This document shows, piece by piece, positions 12,230 to 27,200 of a stretch of DNA of 64,000 nucleotides. The DNA is from Phallusia mammillata (lineage: Eukaryota; Chordata; Ascidiacea; Phlebobranchia; Ascidiidae). The DNA lies in assembly GCA_003260075.1 (NCBI GenBank), contig QLIY01000332.1, positions 91,611-155,610 on the forward strand, written 5' to 3'. The notes beneath the pieces are model-generated. The model was not told where the DNA came from. It ran no database searches and saw only the letters and a list, made by a program, of their open reading frames with translations. The translations under genes and the position numbers were made by a program. Within the stretch, counting starts at the first letter, position 1, and every line of letters begins with the position of its first letter.

Positions 12230-15200
12230 CTATTTTGTACAAACAACGTTATGTGGTCAAAGGGCGTCGCTATGGTCATAGCCTTGTGACCTTTTGTAGG
12301 AACTGTTTAAAGGAAAACGTGCGTGTAATCGCGTGAACAATACGACCGGAAAAGTGAATTTAGGCCACCTTGGTCGTTCGCGCGTTTTCCTTTAATCGAT
12401 GCTGATATTGTTTGCGATCGATTCAGGAAATTGGATGCGCTTCTTCTGGTCGCAACATGATTTCGCAATTTTAGCGTATCAAAATAATCGTATTGTGTCG
12501 GTCGATGGCGCACGGCGGAGCTAATCATAATTAGATATTATGTCAATGTGAGAGTAAAGGACGACTTTTATGGTAATGTTGTGGGAGTAATTCCAAAACC
12601 AGGCGATTACTTTGTTGTCATTTACGTTTTTGATATTTAGGCACACACGAAAGTAGTCTATTTTTTAACAAAGCCCCATGAACTCTCACGGACTTTAGGT
12701 ATCGTCGTCACACTAAGTAAACGAACAAAGTGGGAATCGACGGCTTTTCGTTTACACCATAAACACTATTCGGTAAGAATCCATGACCTGACTGAAGAAA
12801 TTTAAATTCGTAACAATTGTGGAGCATTTCTCCGTCGCTGTAATTTTTATCTAAATGCCGTGTTTGACGTCACAGTTGTGTTCCGTTGTTCCGCTTTACT
12901 AATCATTGAGACAATTTTTGATCATGAATCTCACTGTACGACCTGTGGTTCGGGTTGTTTTTGTCGTTTTTATGTTTATTTTATCTTTCAGTAGCGTATT
13001 CCGAAACGGTACGGGTCGTAGGACGTTTGAGGGGGCATGATTCCGATGATAGGTCATCCATAGGGTTGTGTACGACGAATTCGCGTTTTCAAACTGTTTT
13101 TCTCATTTAGTCCGCCCTAATGTAAAAACAATGTTGACTGAGGCGACAGAACAACATAGCGAAAGCCTGGGATTTGTTAATAGACCTGACGTATATGAAC
13201 AAACGATATATGTGCATTTGCACGTGAAGTTGACAGCTTCTGGAATAAAATCGAGATTTATAACATTCATGCGTAATAAGTGAGGTAGATTTTTCGGGGA
13301 AGTATCAAGTTTACCGCCAATTGTTTGCAGTGGGGTTAAATCGAGAGTGTTTGCGTAATTTTCAACACCCCACAGCCTTCCACAGTGGATTTCATTCCTT
13401 GTGTTTTTGTCTGAAACAAATAACTTTTATGTGTTACGTTTTATATGTTACAGTAAATCGAAAGAATCTTCGGGTTTTTTCAAGGGACTGACGCAGTTCT
13501 TGACACGAGAAAGGGCCTTATCAAATATTTTGTTCAGTTCTTGTGTTATAATCCTTTGTTCTCATGTCCGCTTCCTGTCAATTGTGGTCTAAATCGGCTC
13601 ATAACTTATCCAGGATTCTTGTTTACAAGGTACAACCAACTGCGCGTTTATGTCGTCATCGCTTGGTCCCGGCGGAAGCTCACAACACATTTCTGACGCA
13701 AACAATTGCTCGTTCAGTTTAATAGCGGAAGCAAACCTCACATAGAGATCTTACCACTATCTCATTCAATGTGACGTGGCCGTGACGTCAAGCGCTCTTT
13801 GCTATAAGATGGCGAGCAAACATTGTAACAATCTGCGCTTAGGTTTTGCTGATTTATTGCCGCTGATACACGTGCGCGGCGATCTCAGGTTGACAACTAA
13901 GAAAATCGCTTTCTCTGGTTCTTGTAGTATGTTGTTTGATTTTGAGACTTTTCTCACGTTCCATCCGCAAATGATGGTCGTCATCGGAGTCGGATGATAC
14001 ATCTTTGTCAGGAACCAATAACAAAGTTAGCTACAATGTCATGTGTAGGATTTGCGTTTTTCTTCAGTCACTTGTATTTAGACCAAAACGGTACTATCAA
14101 CTTCTTCCCCTTTAACAGCAAATCCTGGTAAATTGGTTCTGGAAATCATGCCCTGTTCTATTAGCATTGTTGCAACAATTTCCACCTTTCGTTATAAATA
14201 TCACAGATTTCCCAAATCTATGCCATTTAACAACACACAACTTCATGTGTTTGTTTAATCGCTTAAAAACCTTTGTTTTGAAATGAAAATTGTCCGTACC
14301 GATGGCTGTGTGCGTAGTGACCACATGGGCATGATGTTTCATGGTCCATTTGTGCAGAAACCCATCGCTTTCTGTCATTGCCTGTAGAACGATTCGTACC
14401 CGTCAGGTCGATGTTTCTTTGACGTAGGTTTTGACGTAATAGGGGAAAAATCAGAGAAAGTATGAAAAGAGTGGTATGTTGTGAACCTCTTTGCTGCTCT
14501 ATACTCATCTACTAAATTTCAACTCGAAACGTCCTCCATCATTAGTACCATGATTCCTTGAAATAGTTTGATGATATATCTGTTTATTGGGGCAAATCAT
14601 ATTTCCAAATTTTTGCACTGCAGAGCAAACGAAAACAACTAGAAAAATGGGGATCTTGATTATGCACCATAAAATCGCGGAGCTAAGGCATTTGTGCATT
14701 TTCTTTATTTGAAACAACGCCTGCTTGGACATCTTGTATGCGGTAAATGGGACGGCGATCTAGGCAGGATCTAAACCCCTGACCTTGCGATGTTGAGGTG
14801 TTTCAAAAATCGTTTTGTCAGAAGCTATTTACAAGCCCTCTGTTTGTCAGAGTAGCGTTTGTTTTTGCGCATTCCACAGTCGCGTATCAAAACCACCGTG
14901 CGTTCATAGCTCGTGACCACTCAACCAACCTAAGGATAATGTGGGATTTGCTTAGGGCGACCGCTGACTGCCGGAATGTTTTAATGCCGGAAAAACATCC
15001 GCAGTTAAAACTGGCAAGTGTTGTGCTTTCGTCACAGGTATTCAATAGTTTTGTAGTCACTTGCACGGCCGTGACGAAACGTTCGTGTCTAAGACCGAAG
15101 AATTGACAGCGTACGTCACAACGTCTAACGTCACTTTCCGGTTGTTGTTTCTCCTGAAAACACATCTCAAAAATTAGGGATGTTGTGTTTTTTGGCGACT

Positions 15201-18200
15201 ATTGTGAGGGAGATGGTTGAAATTTAGGCTTTGATTTATTGGAAACTTGAACGATTTGCAAAAATGTTAAAGCAAATTGGTGTCCACAACCACAATAACT
15301 TTGCCCTATTTTGAAGGGCGTACTTGTATATCGCCTGAAAACAAACGGAAAAACTGTTTTTCTTCTTGCAACCAATTTTGTAGAAAACTTAAAACAATCA
15401 CACATTTGTCTGTTTGGTGAATTCTATTTCAATGACAGTTTAGCACGAAAATACCCTGTGTGATTACGAATCGACAAAAAAAAGCAAAGCAAATTTTCAG
15501 TGATGTTTAGCAGACGCTTGAAGGCTAACGTATTTTCGTGTTAACGTTCGACCCCTTTGCTTTGGCAAACCTGGAGTTCAAAGGTTAAACCCATTATGGG
15601 TTCAACATCGACGCGCCCAAACCCCTCAAAAATAGAGAACCGCGGGTAGTGACCTATCAATGGAACAGTGTGTTCTTTTGTTCCGGACAAACAAAGCGAT
15701 TCGCGCGTCGCATCGAACAAACCTGGAAGGGAAAGAAAGCGATCGAGATATTGTGACCTCCGGTGACGCACGTGTGACGTAGGTAAAGGTGGTTATCGGC
15801 AATTAGCATTACCTGATATCTCCTAGTTTTATTGACGCTGCGCCTTGCCACGGTAGCAGATACTTAACCGCAATTGTTCACTGCTTTCTGCATGTGGGTG
15901 GGATCTTGAATGCAATGCCACTGCAACCGCCAGTCACACGCGCTTGTAACCGAGTTTCGAAGGTCGATACCTGTTCGATATTCGATATGAAAGGCAAGGT
16001 GCCAACACCGTGCGAACCTGGCTTGCGCGCAAGTGGCGTGAGAGAAAGTGTGCGGCGGTCGTGGCTAAAATCGTTTTCACAGCCACACCGTGCGATTAGC
16101 GTTAATTGTCCCTGCGCTAAAGAGTGATTGTGTGATAATTGTTAAATTGTAACAAATGATGTCCTTGAGTAAAACAGAGCAAGCACATTCCCACATATTC
16201 TATGTTTAGCTGCCCATCGTCGTTTTTGTTGTGACAGTCCATTTTTGGAAATGACACTAATGGTTTTGTAGTGTAGCTGCAAGGGAATGCTTGCTTTTAA
16301 CGGTCAGGAATTCTTCGGTACGTTGCGTGAACTTTGCAGTTGGCAAACAAGCCGGCTCGCACATTCTTTTAGCGGCACGAATTACTCGTAAAAGAAATCC
16401 GCGCATGAATACTTTAAATAGTTTTCTTCTGGACAGTGCTCCGTGTTCAAAAACTGTTTGTTTTTTATTCCCCAAACGGTTATAACAGTGCGTGTTAAGT
16501 CGCAGGAACATGAATTTTTATTCGTGGAATATCAGGTGTCTAAAGTTGAAGGGAAAATGTCTTGCAAGATATTGGATTCAATTGTAGTTTTGAACGCTAC
16601 GAAACTAACAAAATTTGTGTATTACCTCTTTTGAATAATTTTTATCACAGACCTTTTATCTTTGTACCCGGTCTGCGTTTTAGTGGATATGGGATCTGTA
16701 GGCATATCCACGTTTTAGTGTGATCCCATCAAATAACGCATTACACATGAGTAGTACCGGCGACTGGACATCTTAGATCTTTTCCGGTGATACCTTATCG
16801 TGGTCAGATTACACAAAAGCACTGCTGCCACCCGTGATCCCACCACAAAGGCCACGCGGTTGCAAAAAGTCGATTAATGCCAGGCGTCGGGAGTTGATTG
16901 TGACGCGACAGTAAACATACCCTTTTGCACGCAAACCTTCACAAGATAACATAAGCAAGTCAGCGGTGCTAATAACTAATCAAACACAATTGAAATTTGC
17001 TGACTTTTTGTGTTAACTATCGCGTGTCATATCACCGACCTGCTGTGAACTGAACCGAATCTTGTTTCCGCCTGTTGCCCCACCCAATTGATGTGCCTGA
17101 CACCGTTGAATGCGACTTATTTTTTTGCTGATTTAATCAGCGTAAGTTCATGTCTTGTGGGTTATGGCCGCGGCACTTTTAGCCTGGCAATAATGGGATA
17201 CCCCGCTCCCTACAAGCCACAAGCGATTCTCCTGTGCAAAGGAGTGTCACAAGGCATGCGCTTCACTTATTTCAAGCCTTGAATTTACACTTAAAACGCC
17301 CGTCTGGCATACACATTTTACACGGAAAAGTCAGTACATTACTGATAAAACACACAAGGATCGTAGTATCATTTTGACCATGGGCAATGATGATTCGTCT
17401 CTGGGCGGTGTCATCTTTATGTTTGCACAGCCTGATTTGCTTTAAAGGCCGCTGATCACAGCAAGTGGCCAGTGTAAGGATGACGAGCACTTGGTACGCC
17501 CACATTGTCCACGCTGACACACCTCACTCCACTTTCACAAGTGCGCTTGTCGTTTCGGCGAAATTGCTCGAGCGACCACAACAGTCACACATCTCAAGCT
17601 CGCTTGTGCAATTTAGTTGAGGTCACATGATCCCATTAGATCCAAGAAAAGGGTCGAAGCCTCAACCCCGAAAAACGACACATTTGTTGTTAAGGTATAT
17701 AACGGATTTTAATTTTAGTAATATGATGGCATAGGCTACCTCGGTTTAGTTCAGCACTTTACCCACCTTTTTGCAACTTTGAATGTCAAGGAATTTGAAA
17801 AATGGGAAAACGGTCGTTGTAATTCAGTAAGATGTACCGCGTGGCTTGTTGTTTGCAGCAAGTGCAAGTGTGGTCTCGTATCATGTTTGTTGTTGGTCGT
17901 CTGAATGGTTATTGGACCGGCTTGTTACGGAAACCTGCCGTCTAATACCGGTAACACGGCGTAAACATGCAGACTTAGCGCTGAGGAGAAGGGACTTACA
18001 TGCACTTGAAGTGGTTTAATGAACCCTGAACCCTCACGTGCTGCTACCCTCTGATCTAAACAGGGTGCATTCCACCTGTATATCCCGAATTTTAAGGTTT
18101 TATCGCTGCCTATAGGTCAAACATTAACGCAATTAAGAGATTGTTGACTGTTTTTTCTTTTTTGCACATGATAACTTTTGTTGCATAGACACCTCATACG

Positions 18201-21200
18201 GTGGCTGTACTATGAATATAGTAGAGGGCAGCACGAAGAGAAAAACTACACCACAGCGCTAAGATTAAACCTGTCCCTGCATAACCTCTAACAAAGCAGT
18301 GTTTGTGCGTTGAAGGTGCGCGGTGTTAGAAGCCCTACCCAGCTCAAACGGGGGTTGGTCGACTCTCGACAGCACTTGCCTTGGGTACGAGTGTTTTTGC
18401 TGAAGGAAAGTTTTCATTAGAGCATCCTACCCGGGTTATTGCGGTTCTGTCTTGTCGGTGCTAAGCCTTTTGCGGTTTCAAGTTTGAAATTTATTAATAG
18501 AACGATGCGACTTGATCCTTTTTGCTCGTATGTTGACAAGTGTAAGCACACACGGTAAACCCACTCTAGAAGTTTAGATTTTTCTATTGCGTCGGCCCTT
18601 TAAAGAAAACAAAATAACATGATGAGGTAATGGCTTTGGTGGGAGCGTCGTAATCGTAAGGCCTGGTTTATTGGCACGATCCTTACACAACCGCAATTAC
18701 TGCTGTGTACTCGGAATCTGACAAAAGTGACGCAAATCTACTTCAGGCGCGCGTCGCGACCCACTTCAAGTACTCGCGCTGCAGCAGTAATTACAATTTA
18801 CGTTAAACTGATTTTGTTATTGTGACGATTTTCTATACAAATACAGTTATGGTGTGACAGTAAATTTGGTCAAATGGTGCACAAACATAAAAAACATGAC
18901 CGACGTTTCTTATCCTAAAACGCTCCTAAATATCAAGCATTCTTTGCTTACAGAATGCGATCAACAGAAAGTACCGTCGGAACAAGTGGCCGAATTAAAG
19001 ACAAAAAGTGAAGGGCTTGGTTTATGTATTAAGGTTTTAGGAAAAGTTACCAAAACGTTACACAATTTTTGAAGGATATCAATATGCTAGTAAAATTGCA
19101 AGAATTGCCACATGATACTGTCGGTTTACTTTTTTTACAAAAAATGTGAATGTGTTAGTTTTAGTGTGGTTCAAACAGTATTTGATACGAAAGGTTTACA
19201 AAACCACCGAATCGTCTGTCTATAGAAGCTTGTTTTTACGGATTCCATGTTGAAAGAGTCGCGGCCTCTTCGTCGCTCGTTTCACATTTATTTCAAAGCC
19301 ATCAAAAGCGACGCTTTCTTCGGAGATCTTTCGTGTGGTTCGGACTCATTTTCAATCCTTTCCACTTCAGATTGTTTAGCATTGCGCAAATAAACCCGAC
19401 AGGTTCTACTCCTCTTTTGCCCGCTTTGCTGCGCTCTGAACTTCGTGACTCGTAAACCCACTGCCTCAGCACGTCGTTGGGTTTAGAGCTGTTGTTTCAA
19501 ACTCGAATTTTGCATGTGTACACCAAAGCAGCTGGATGATGCTGTTTATTTGAATGCGTTTCATTTTTGTGGTTTTATGTAGTTCGTAGAGTCATGGTTT
19601 CCAATTGGAAACAACTGAAGCGTTTGGAAAAACGAGAGCTTTGCTCATTGTTATAAAAATATGACGTAAAACTGTTCATTTTAGTGAAAACAAAACAAAA
19701 ACAGTTCTGCGTAGTTATTCTGTTTTCTCCTCATTGTCAACAGGCATGTATGTTCTATATTAATAAGCCTCGTCAACTTCAGAATGTTTTTGTTGGAGGG
19801 GGTGTCCAATCAAAATGACACAACAGTTCTCCATCAATAACTTTGTTACAACATTACAAATGTTTCCAATTTCCAATAATATTGTTCTTGCGCCATGGCG
19901 GGGCTCCCGTACTCCTACACGCTATTTTTGCCGATGATGCCGGCGGTTTGCCACCACCATTTGTAAATATTAACTACCGACAAGTTGAGAAAAGGTATTA
20001 TAGAGGATGTGGGGAGGCAAAAAACGTAAATGGTAATGAGATATGTTGCCGGACAAGTCCCACCAACGTGCACGAACTGTCTAATAATTGTCAAGAAGTT
20101 CCCCCTATAGGTGGAAGTCTGGATACCGCTACATCATCGAAGGGAAACCGCTTCTAAATAGTGACGTTTTCGTCGATTTGCAGTTTTAATCAAGACGTCT
20201 GTAGCACTTGCACCGGCGGCTGCAAATTTGTCGCCCACGTATCGAGTTTGTTGATCGTCTGTTAATGTGGCTCGTGAACGTCTGCGTCGAAAAATCTTTA
20301 CTTAACCTGTCGGAAGGAAGTCTTAAAGCGAGACGTAAAAGAATCATCTGTAAACAACCATGGGATGTACTACTAGGCAAATCGGTAGACAACGTTTGTG
20401 CCGTGATTATGTCAAAACTGGCTGGAAGAAGTTTGTCACTCTTGGAAACTCAAAAAATGGTTTCCTTTAAGAGAAATCTTTTTGGTTTGCAAGATTTCAG
20501 TTCCGTTATTATTTTACGTAACATGGAGCTTGTAACAAACAAATGCTTGAAAAGTGGGGACACAAAAGAGCAAACAAAAAACGTGTTTTTTCACGCTGCC
20601 TGAACTGCTTCCGACTTTTGCAATACGACTAGGAACATCTAGCGACGTCATGTAACAAGACAACTTTGTGTCATATTACAGTCCTCGTTGCATTTTTCGA
20701 ATACGTGACAGTTTACTTCAATCTCCTTGCTGGAAAGAAAAACATCTTTAAGGCGTTATTGATGCGAAATTCCAGCTGTCGTGTGTGGAGAGATGGTTGC
20801 AGTGTTTATCTGTCATACCGACATGTTTTGTGGAATTTTAGTGAACTCACTTCACTTGTTTCTGGTATGAGAACCCCGGGAGTTTGTGTTCGCAAGCATT
20901 TTTTAACGTTTGAAACAGAAAATTAAATAGGAAGGAATTTAGGAACCAAAATAGTATTTTTGGGTGTAATACTTCAATCGTTTTTTATTGCCAAGCTTTC
21001 ATCTTAATTTCCAAGATTGTTTGTTTTGCTGACATTTGCAAAATGGCACGCTTCATTTTTTAAATAGCTTGTGTACTTGGAACATCATACACGGTTTTGT
21101 TTGTAAAGGAGTAAATTATGATGTCCATTCAGGTTGTTATATTTTTCACAATCGTCTTTGCATTGATAATTATAATCTGTACAACGATTTATTGGCTTCA

Positions 21201-24200
21201 ACATGCCTCCAATGGACATTTTATATAAACTCGGGTTTGGTGCGACATCTCATAATTTCCGAATGGGAAGGGTTGGGATAGTGGCTGTCGGAAGCAAAAG
21301 CTCTTTCTGAGTGGCAGATCTTGACAAAGCTCAAGTGTTGGTTCAGAGGGAGGACAAGCAGGGACACTCCTCAATCGGTAAACATAAAGATTTTGTATTG
21401 GCCTTCGTCGCAAATCAGCTCACAATCTCGTGTTGTATGTCGTATCCGCGAGGCATTAGTCATCTTTTGGGATCCTTCACCTAGAAACGCTAGCTAAACA
21501 TTTACCAACAAACCGTCGTTCGGTGAGCACTTGGGAGGAAGAGGAATTCAACACGGAGTCTGGATCGTGTAATACATCTAGGTTATAAAAGCGTGTTATT
21601 GCGTCAACGCTTCTATCTACTGAACAAACTGATTTAATTTGGTCAAGTAAATATATACTTTGTGTCATATTACTAAAATGTAAAATTTTGAAATATAGAG
21701 TGTCATTGACGCGTTCATGTGTCCAGAGATAAGCCCCTGTCTGCACCAGACATTTTGATAAAAGCATTAACTTGTTTTCTATTTGGTGTGTGTTAAGTTG
21801 CGTGATGGGACACAAAAACGTTTGAAATTTCACAAATGCACAGGCTCTAAATATTAACCGTTTGAAAGACCAGATCATCAAAACCAATGTGTTGTTCATC
21901 ATTTGACCTATACTGTCGCTTGGGAATGGACAAAAAGTGACTCAAACCTTTACACAGGCGATGTCATTAACCTTAGACAGATATTTGTGGTTACTCTTGC
22001 CGCAAATGGGAATGACTCAATTAAACAAGGTATCAAAATACATTAAAACCACCAGTGAGCTGGCTCTGAATATCGAGACGTTCTGGCTCGTTTGTTTTCA
22101 TTGAATCATGCTCCGTTGATTGCAAAAATAGTTTGCGTGGAAACATGATGCTAACGTTGCTCATGCATGTGTTTGTCGTTGATGTTCCCGTTTCCACGAA
22201 TTACAAGGGCGGTTACAATAGGAAGGACTTCAACGCCAACTGGACCATGCATATGACCAACAGATTCCTTGCGTGGCGTGAGTTAATTATATGTTTCTCC
22301 TTCGCCAAATATAACTGTGGGACGATTACGCATTGACGCAAAATCTGCGCTTCTAATGTTTCCCCAACAAACGTCAAGTGCATGTGATAGCTTCCTGTAT
22401 TTGGAGATGCGTTGGCGTTCTACCAGTAAGCACCATAGACCAATTTCTCCAAACATTTCACGCGATATTTCAATCACGGTTCAACAGCTCATCACTGGCC
22501 GTGGTGGCCAAAACTTCCGTGGGAAAGATGCCCCAACCTTCCAACACTCTTCTCCCTAGCCCAGGATCGTTTCGTCATCATTTTCCTGGACAATACGTCA
22601 TAATGATGTTATGGGCCGCCAAAACTGACCGAAACCGCGTCAACTGACCACGATGGGGTGTTTGCTTGTGCCAGTCCGCGTTGCACGTCTGTCTTCACAT
22701 CAAAGAGTTAGTAGGCCTTGGGTAATTTGGGCAGGTGATTGTTATGGGGATCTGGAGACGTCTGCGTCACATTTTGTAATGATCCGTTTTCTATAAGTCG
22801 TAAAACTCTGATAGATCGGCAGAAACTCGTTTCGAGTTTGTTCGCGGAACTATCATTTAGTATTTTCTTCATTTAAAAGGTTTCCCATGTGTCTTGGTGG
22901 TAACAGGAATTAGTGATTTGTTTGGAAGAAAAACACTATTACCTAAAAAATCAAATGGTTATCGTTGCTCCCTGGTAATTTTTGTCTGAAACTTTTTACC
23001 CCTTACATGCAATACGGTTTCCCGTCGGAGTTTTAGTTGACGTTTTATTCAAAAGTGAATTGCTAAACATTATGTCGAGTAAACAGCAGGCATGCCTGCA
23101 GTAAAGGTCCAGAAAAGCAGGCCTTACCAGAGTTGTTTTGCTAAAACTTATTTACCACATTTAACGGGATTCAGCTTCATGTCTTGTGGTCATGTAAGAT
23201 GACGCGGTGTTTGTGAAAAGCAACTTGATTCATCTTACGCATCTTGCGACCGTTTAAGCATGTTCTTCGTTTAAGCTGCCACCACCAAGCAATTATCTCC
23301 AAAAATACATAGCAAAAGTAATTTTGTTTTGAAGGTCAGTGACCGAAACGTCGCAATAAGTGCTTCCTTTGTGCACCACACTGCTGTTGTGCACTCTCAC
23401 CAAGACATCTTATATCAATGTCGCTAAACTGGCCATCTTTGATACTATTTATTCCACATGCGAAAGTTTTCTTTTTATCAATGAGGGATGTGGGTTTTTC
23501 GACTATAAGCGTTTTTTCTTTTGTTGCGGATAGTATTTGTTTGTAGATAAATAACTACGAATTACAAACAAGTGATGAGATAGAGTACGTCGTTTATAAC
23601 ACTTTTTTACTTATGACACTTTTACTCGATTTTACAGCCTTGCAACAAGTTCATGTTATAGTTGGGCGGTATCATGGTCTTCTTTACATTGTATGATGCA
23701 AAACGACTTGAATTAGCAAACTGTGGGTAAAGCTGTTTTGATGTTATGTGGTATGTTTTTAAGCTAAATCTGTTTTTAAAGCTAAATCTGGATGGTGGTC
23801 TTTATGTCAAGCCATTACCCATGCCTAGTGGATGTACACAAAGGATGCAGCACAACTGTATTCAGCCGCTTGGGCAAGTGGGGCATAATTCGATCTTGTA
23901 TTTAGGGTATACGGTTGCCCACAGTCGCGTCTTAGTTTGTTTAGCGTGTGTGAACAAGGCTATTGGATGTCATATTCCGACTGTCGTGATTGGCTCAGGT
24001 TTTCGTTATGTTTGTTCGCGATTTAGGGAGTGTCTTTCTAAGTAACAAGGCCGGGGTGTGACTTTCCCACGTTCTGTGGCCCATGAAGGCCATTTGTGTC
24101 GGCGAGCTCTGATCAATCTCAGAGCACTTTCCGATCATCATCGCTTGTCAGATCAGTTCGGGCGGCTTGCCTTCAAAGCAACGAGCTCGGAAATTTGTTT

Positions 24201-27200
24201 CGATCGTCAACTTTTCAAATCGCGCTGGGGCGTTCCAACCAAAAACGGAATGGGTTGGGCTGGCGCGAATGTAACCCAGTCCGGGGAAAATCACTTTTAC
24301 GTGAATGGAAGTTTTGCTAAAAGGTCGCGGTAGTGTGCGTCGACTCCACCAGCCGCTTCCTTGTCTACCAAGCTTAGCTCAAGAGCCTCGAAAACAAGTC
24401 TTTCGGCACCTACCAAGGCACACGTCAACTGTATGAACTACATTCCGCGCGTGCTTAGGTAGTCAAGGACTTGCGAAGACACCTAATGCGCTCACCCCTG
24501 TTCGTTGGGTTCCTGGCCTAATCAACGTCGAAGGAAAAGGGTTTTAAACCGAGTTTGCAACTGCTGCCGCACCCCAACCCATACATAACGGTTCATTAAT
24601 GTGGTACCGACTTTAAATCGGTGCTAATGACTTGTGGAAAACGTCCCGTTCTCCTGTGATTTTTTGTCTTTTGAGGATTGAAAAGCATAGTGAGGAATTT
24701 TACTGGAATTAAATCATATCGACTTTTTCCAAAACAAGAGAAATGTCATAAATCAAACATTTTTTTGAAAAAATGTGGTAAATTTTTCTAAACCACATCT
24801 TCCTTTATTTTTAATGACGTTCGACTGATTAGTTTCCTAATTGTGTTTGTGGCGAGTTTGTACACAAATTACACAAGCATTCAACTCGACACGCACGTTA
24901 AATGGTAAATTACGTTGTATTTTGGCAAAAACAAAACTTAAATATTTTGTTCTTATTTGTCTTGTTGATTGAGGTAAAGCTTAAAGATAAAGTAGAGGAA
25001 ATCCGCAAATATACGTTGATCCATTATGCCGCCAAATTAATTTTACGCCAAAACCCGAAAGAAACCCATTGAACAGCTTTGTAGGGATTTGTCGCAAAAC
25101 TCAAGTTTTCAGCAACAGTAGTGAGTGAATTTGTTATTCGACCCCCACATCACAACCTTAGCATTATAGGCGTAAACACAAGACTTGTGGCTGTTAAGCA
25201 ACGAGGATTGTGCGATTTCCTTCTCAAGTTATGCGTGAACTTCGTTTCCGCGTTATGGCTGATCTCGGATTTGACAAATGCTACTGAGTAGTAGTTAAAT
25301 TTATCACTTTGTGCTGCAACCAAGGTGACGAAAATCATACGTGGACAATATCAAGTTTCTATTAATTTGTTGACGGTATTTTGTGTGCTTTGAATGTCTT
25401 CGACGTTGTCTGCTCATGCAAAACTTTGTAAATGTTTAATGCAACTGACCCAAAGGTAACTATTCTATAAAGCTTTGATTAGATTTTGCATTCTGGAACA
25501 CACCGCAGCAAAGCGGGATTTGATCTAATTATCTGTAACAACTTAAGGTTGTGCTTGTTGTTTTTGTTAACGCCTGAGCCACCATGGACAGTTTGTGGTA
25601 GGCGTATATGAATAATAAAAGCGCATCGTGATTAACGAAGAATATCTCATTTTATTTTTGTGAATATCGAATTTGTTGCAGATTGCCCTTTCCAGCGTAT
25701 TAAGTTCACTAGTTGTGGTTTCTAGTAACAATTGATCGCTTCATTGAAGTGCATCCATTGTTGGTGTTGGATGTCAGCAATACGCATAACATCCCTCAGC
25801 TTCCGACCAAATACAAAGTTTTCCACAACGCAGCAGGGTCTTTGCGGATACACCTTTTCCAACCAAAGATCAATACAGGTTGACGTGGCACACGCATTCG
25901 ACGGGCCGAGCAATTTACTCAACACAACTGAGTAAATTTCGGTTTAACTGCACCGGATGTACATTGTCGACGTAAATACACTGAATGCACTCATAACCTT
26001 AAATTGACACATTTATATAGTTTATAGTTTGTATTGCTTAGGTACGCTTCGCTAGTTTTCCTGGTTCTATCTGATTACAAATGGTTTTCATTGAGAAAAG
26101 GCGACAGCTGAGAATTAATGATCATTGGCATAGGAATAAATAATAATTTGTCACCGAGTTTGGGGAAATACGCAACTGCATTATGCTCCACATCGGGTTT
26201 TTTAAGCTCCCGTTCAATTACGAAAGTGTTTTAAGGGGGATGTTGATAACAATGAACCATACACGAAAACAGAATGTTTTGTTAATTAATTGCATAGAGT
26301 TCTTTTTATCGTTGATTCTTAGGAACATGTCACCACCTTTGCCTGGTTTTCCTGTTAAGATGTTATTCCATATTTTTCATATTTACCTTTCTAGAATATT
26401 GCTGCGTTAGTAGAGCTGCTACGTTTTGTTTTATTAATGCAGGTACGTAGTTACAAAAACGCAGAACTCGTTAAAACGACGACTTGTCTTTATTTTCTGT
26501 CACAGTAAAGCGTCGACCGGTTTAACTTAGGCTGCTTACATTATATATATGTTTGTTTCTTTTGGATGTAACACGTTCCTGTCTCCTAAATATTGATTAA
26601 TACCCATAATTGCACCCGAACGCAACCGTAGCCTGAAAAACCAGTACAAAAATATTTCAATTTACAGAAAGACAAATGTTGCTGTCTGCAACCCGTCGTT
26701 ATTCTTCCATTATCCTACCTCTTAAGTCAACACCTCGTTAGATTTGATCTTCTGATTGGGTGATCGCACACTAGGCCCTAAACACCAGATTGTTGCTACT
26801 TTCAGCGATTTGGGTAGTCTTGGTAATAGAATACTTCTTCGGTTTTGCTAAATGTGCCGTTTGACAGACAAATGGAATTGACTGTTCAATTGACGTAATG
26901 TTAACAAATATCATGCCAAGTTCTTTTAAATATGTCTCGTAAACTGCAACTGTATTCCCTGCGCATTCCGTAATTTATAAATTATTTGTTGCCCAACCCC
27001 GTCATTGTTGCGTATAGCTCTATCGTATTTTTACTTTTTCTGACCTTGTCATGCTAGCAGCTTGCGTTAAAAAGGTTATATTTGTCCTTTATAACCGTGA
27101 AGTTTAACGTATCGTTGCTATTGACCTATACTTTTGTTGTATGAACAAACCTTTCGCTACTTTCGTCAACCGTAAAGGCGTGAGCAAATACAAACGTTAA

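Noticed and set aside
11927-12289. 120-codon plus-strand frame opposite the exon-like segment
   Set aside because: No domain and no splice signals on that strand, whereas the minus strand has a strong donor.
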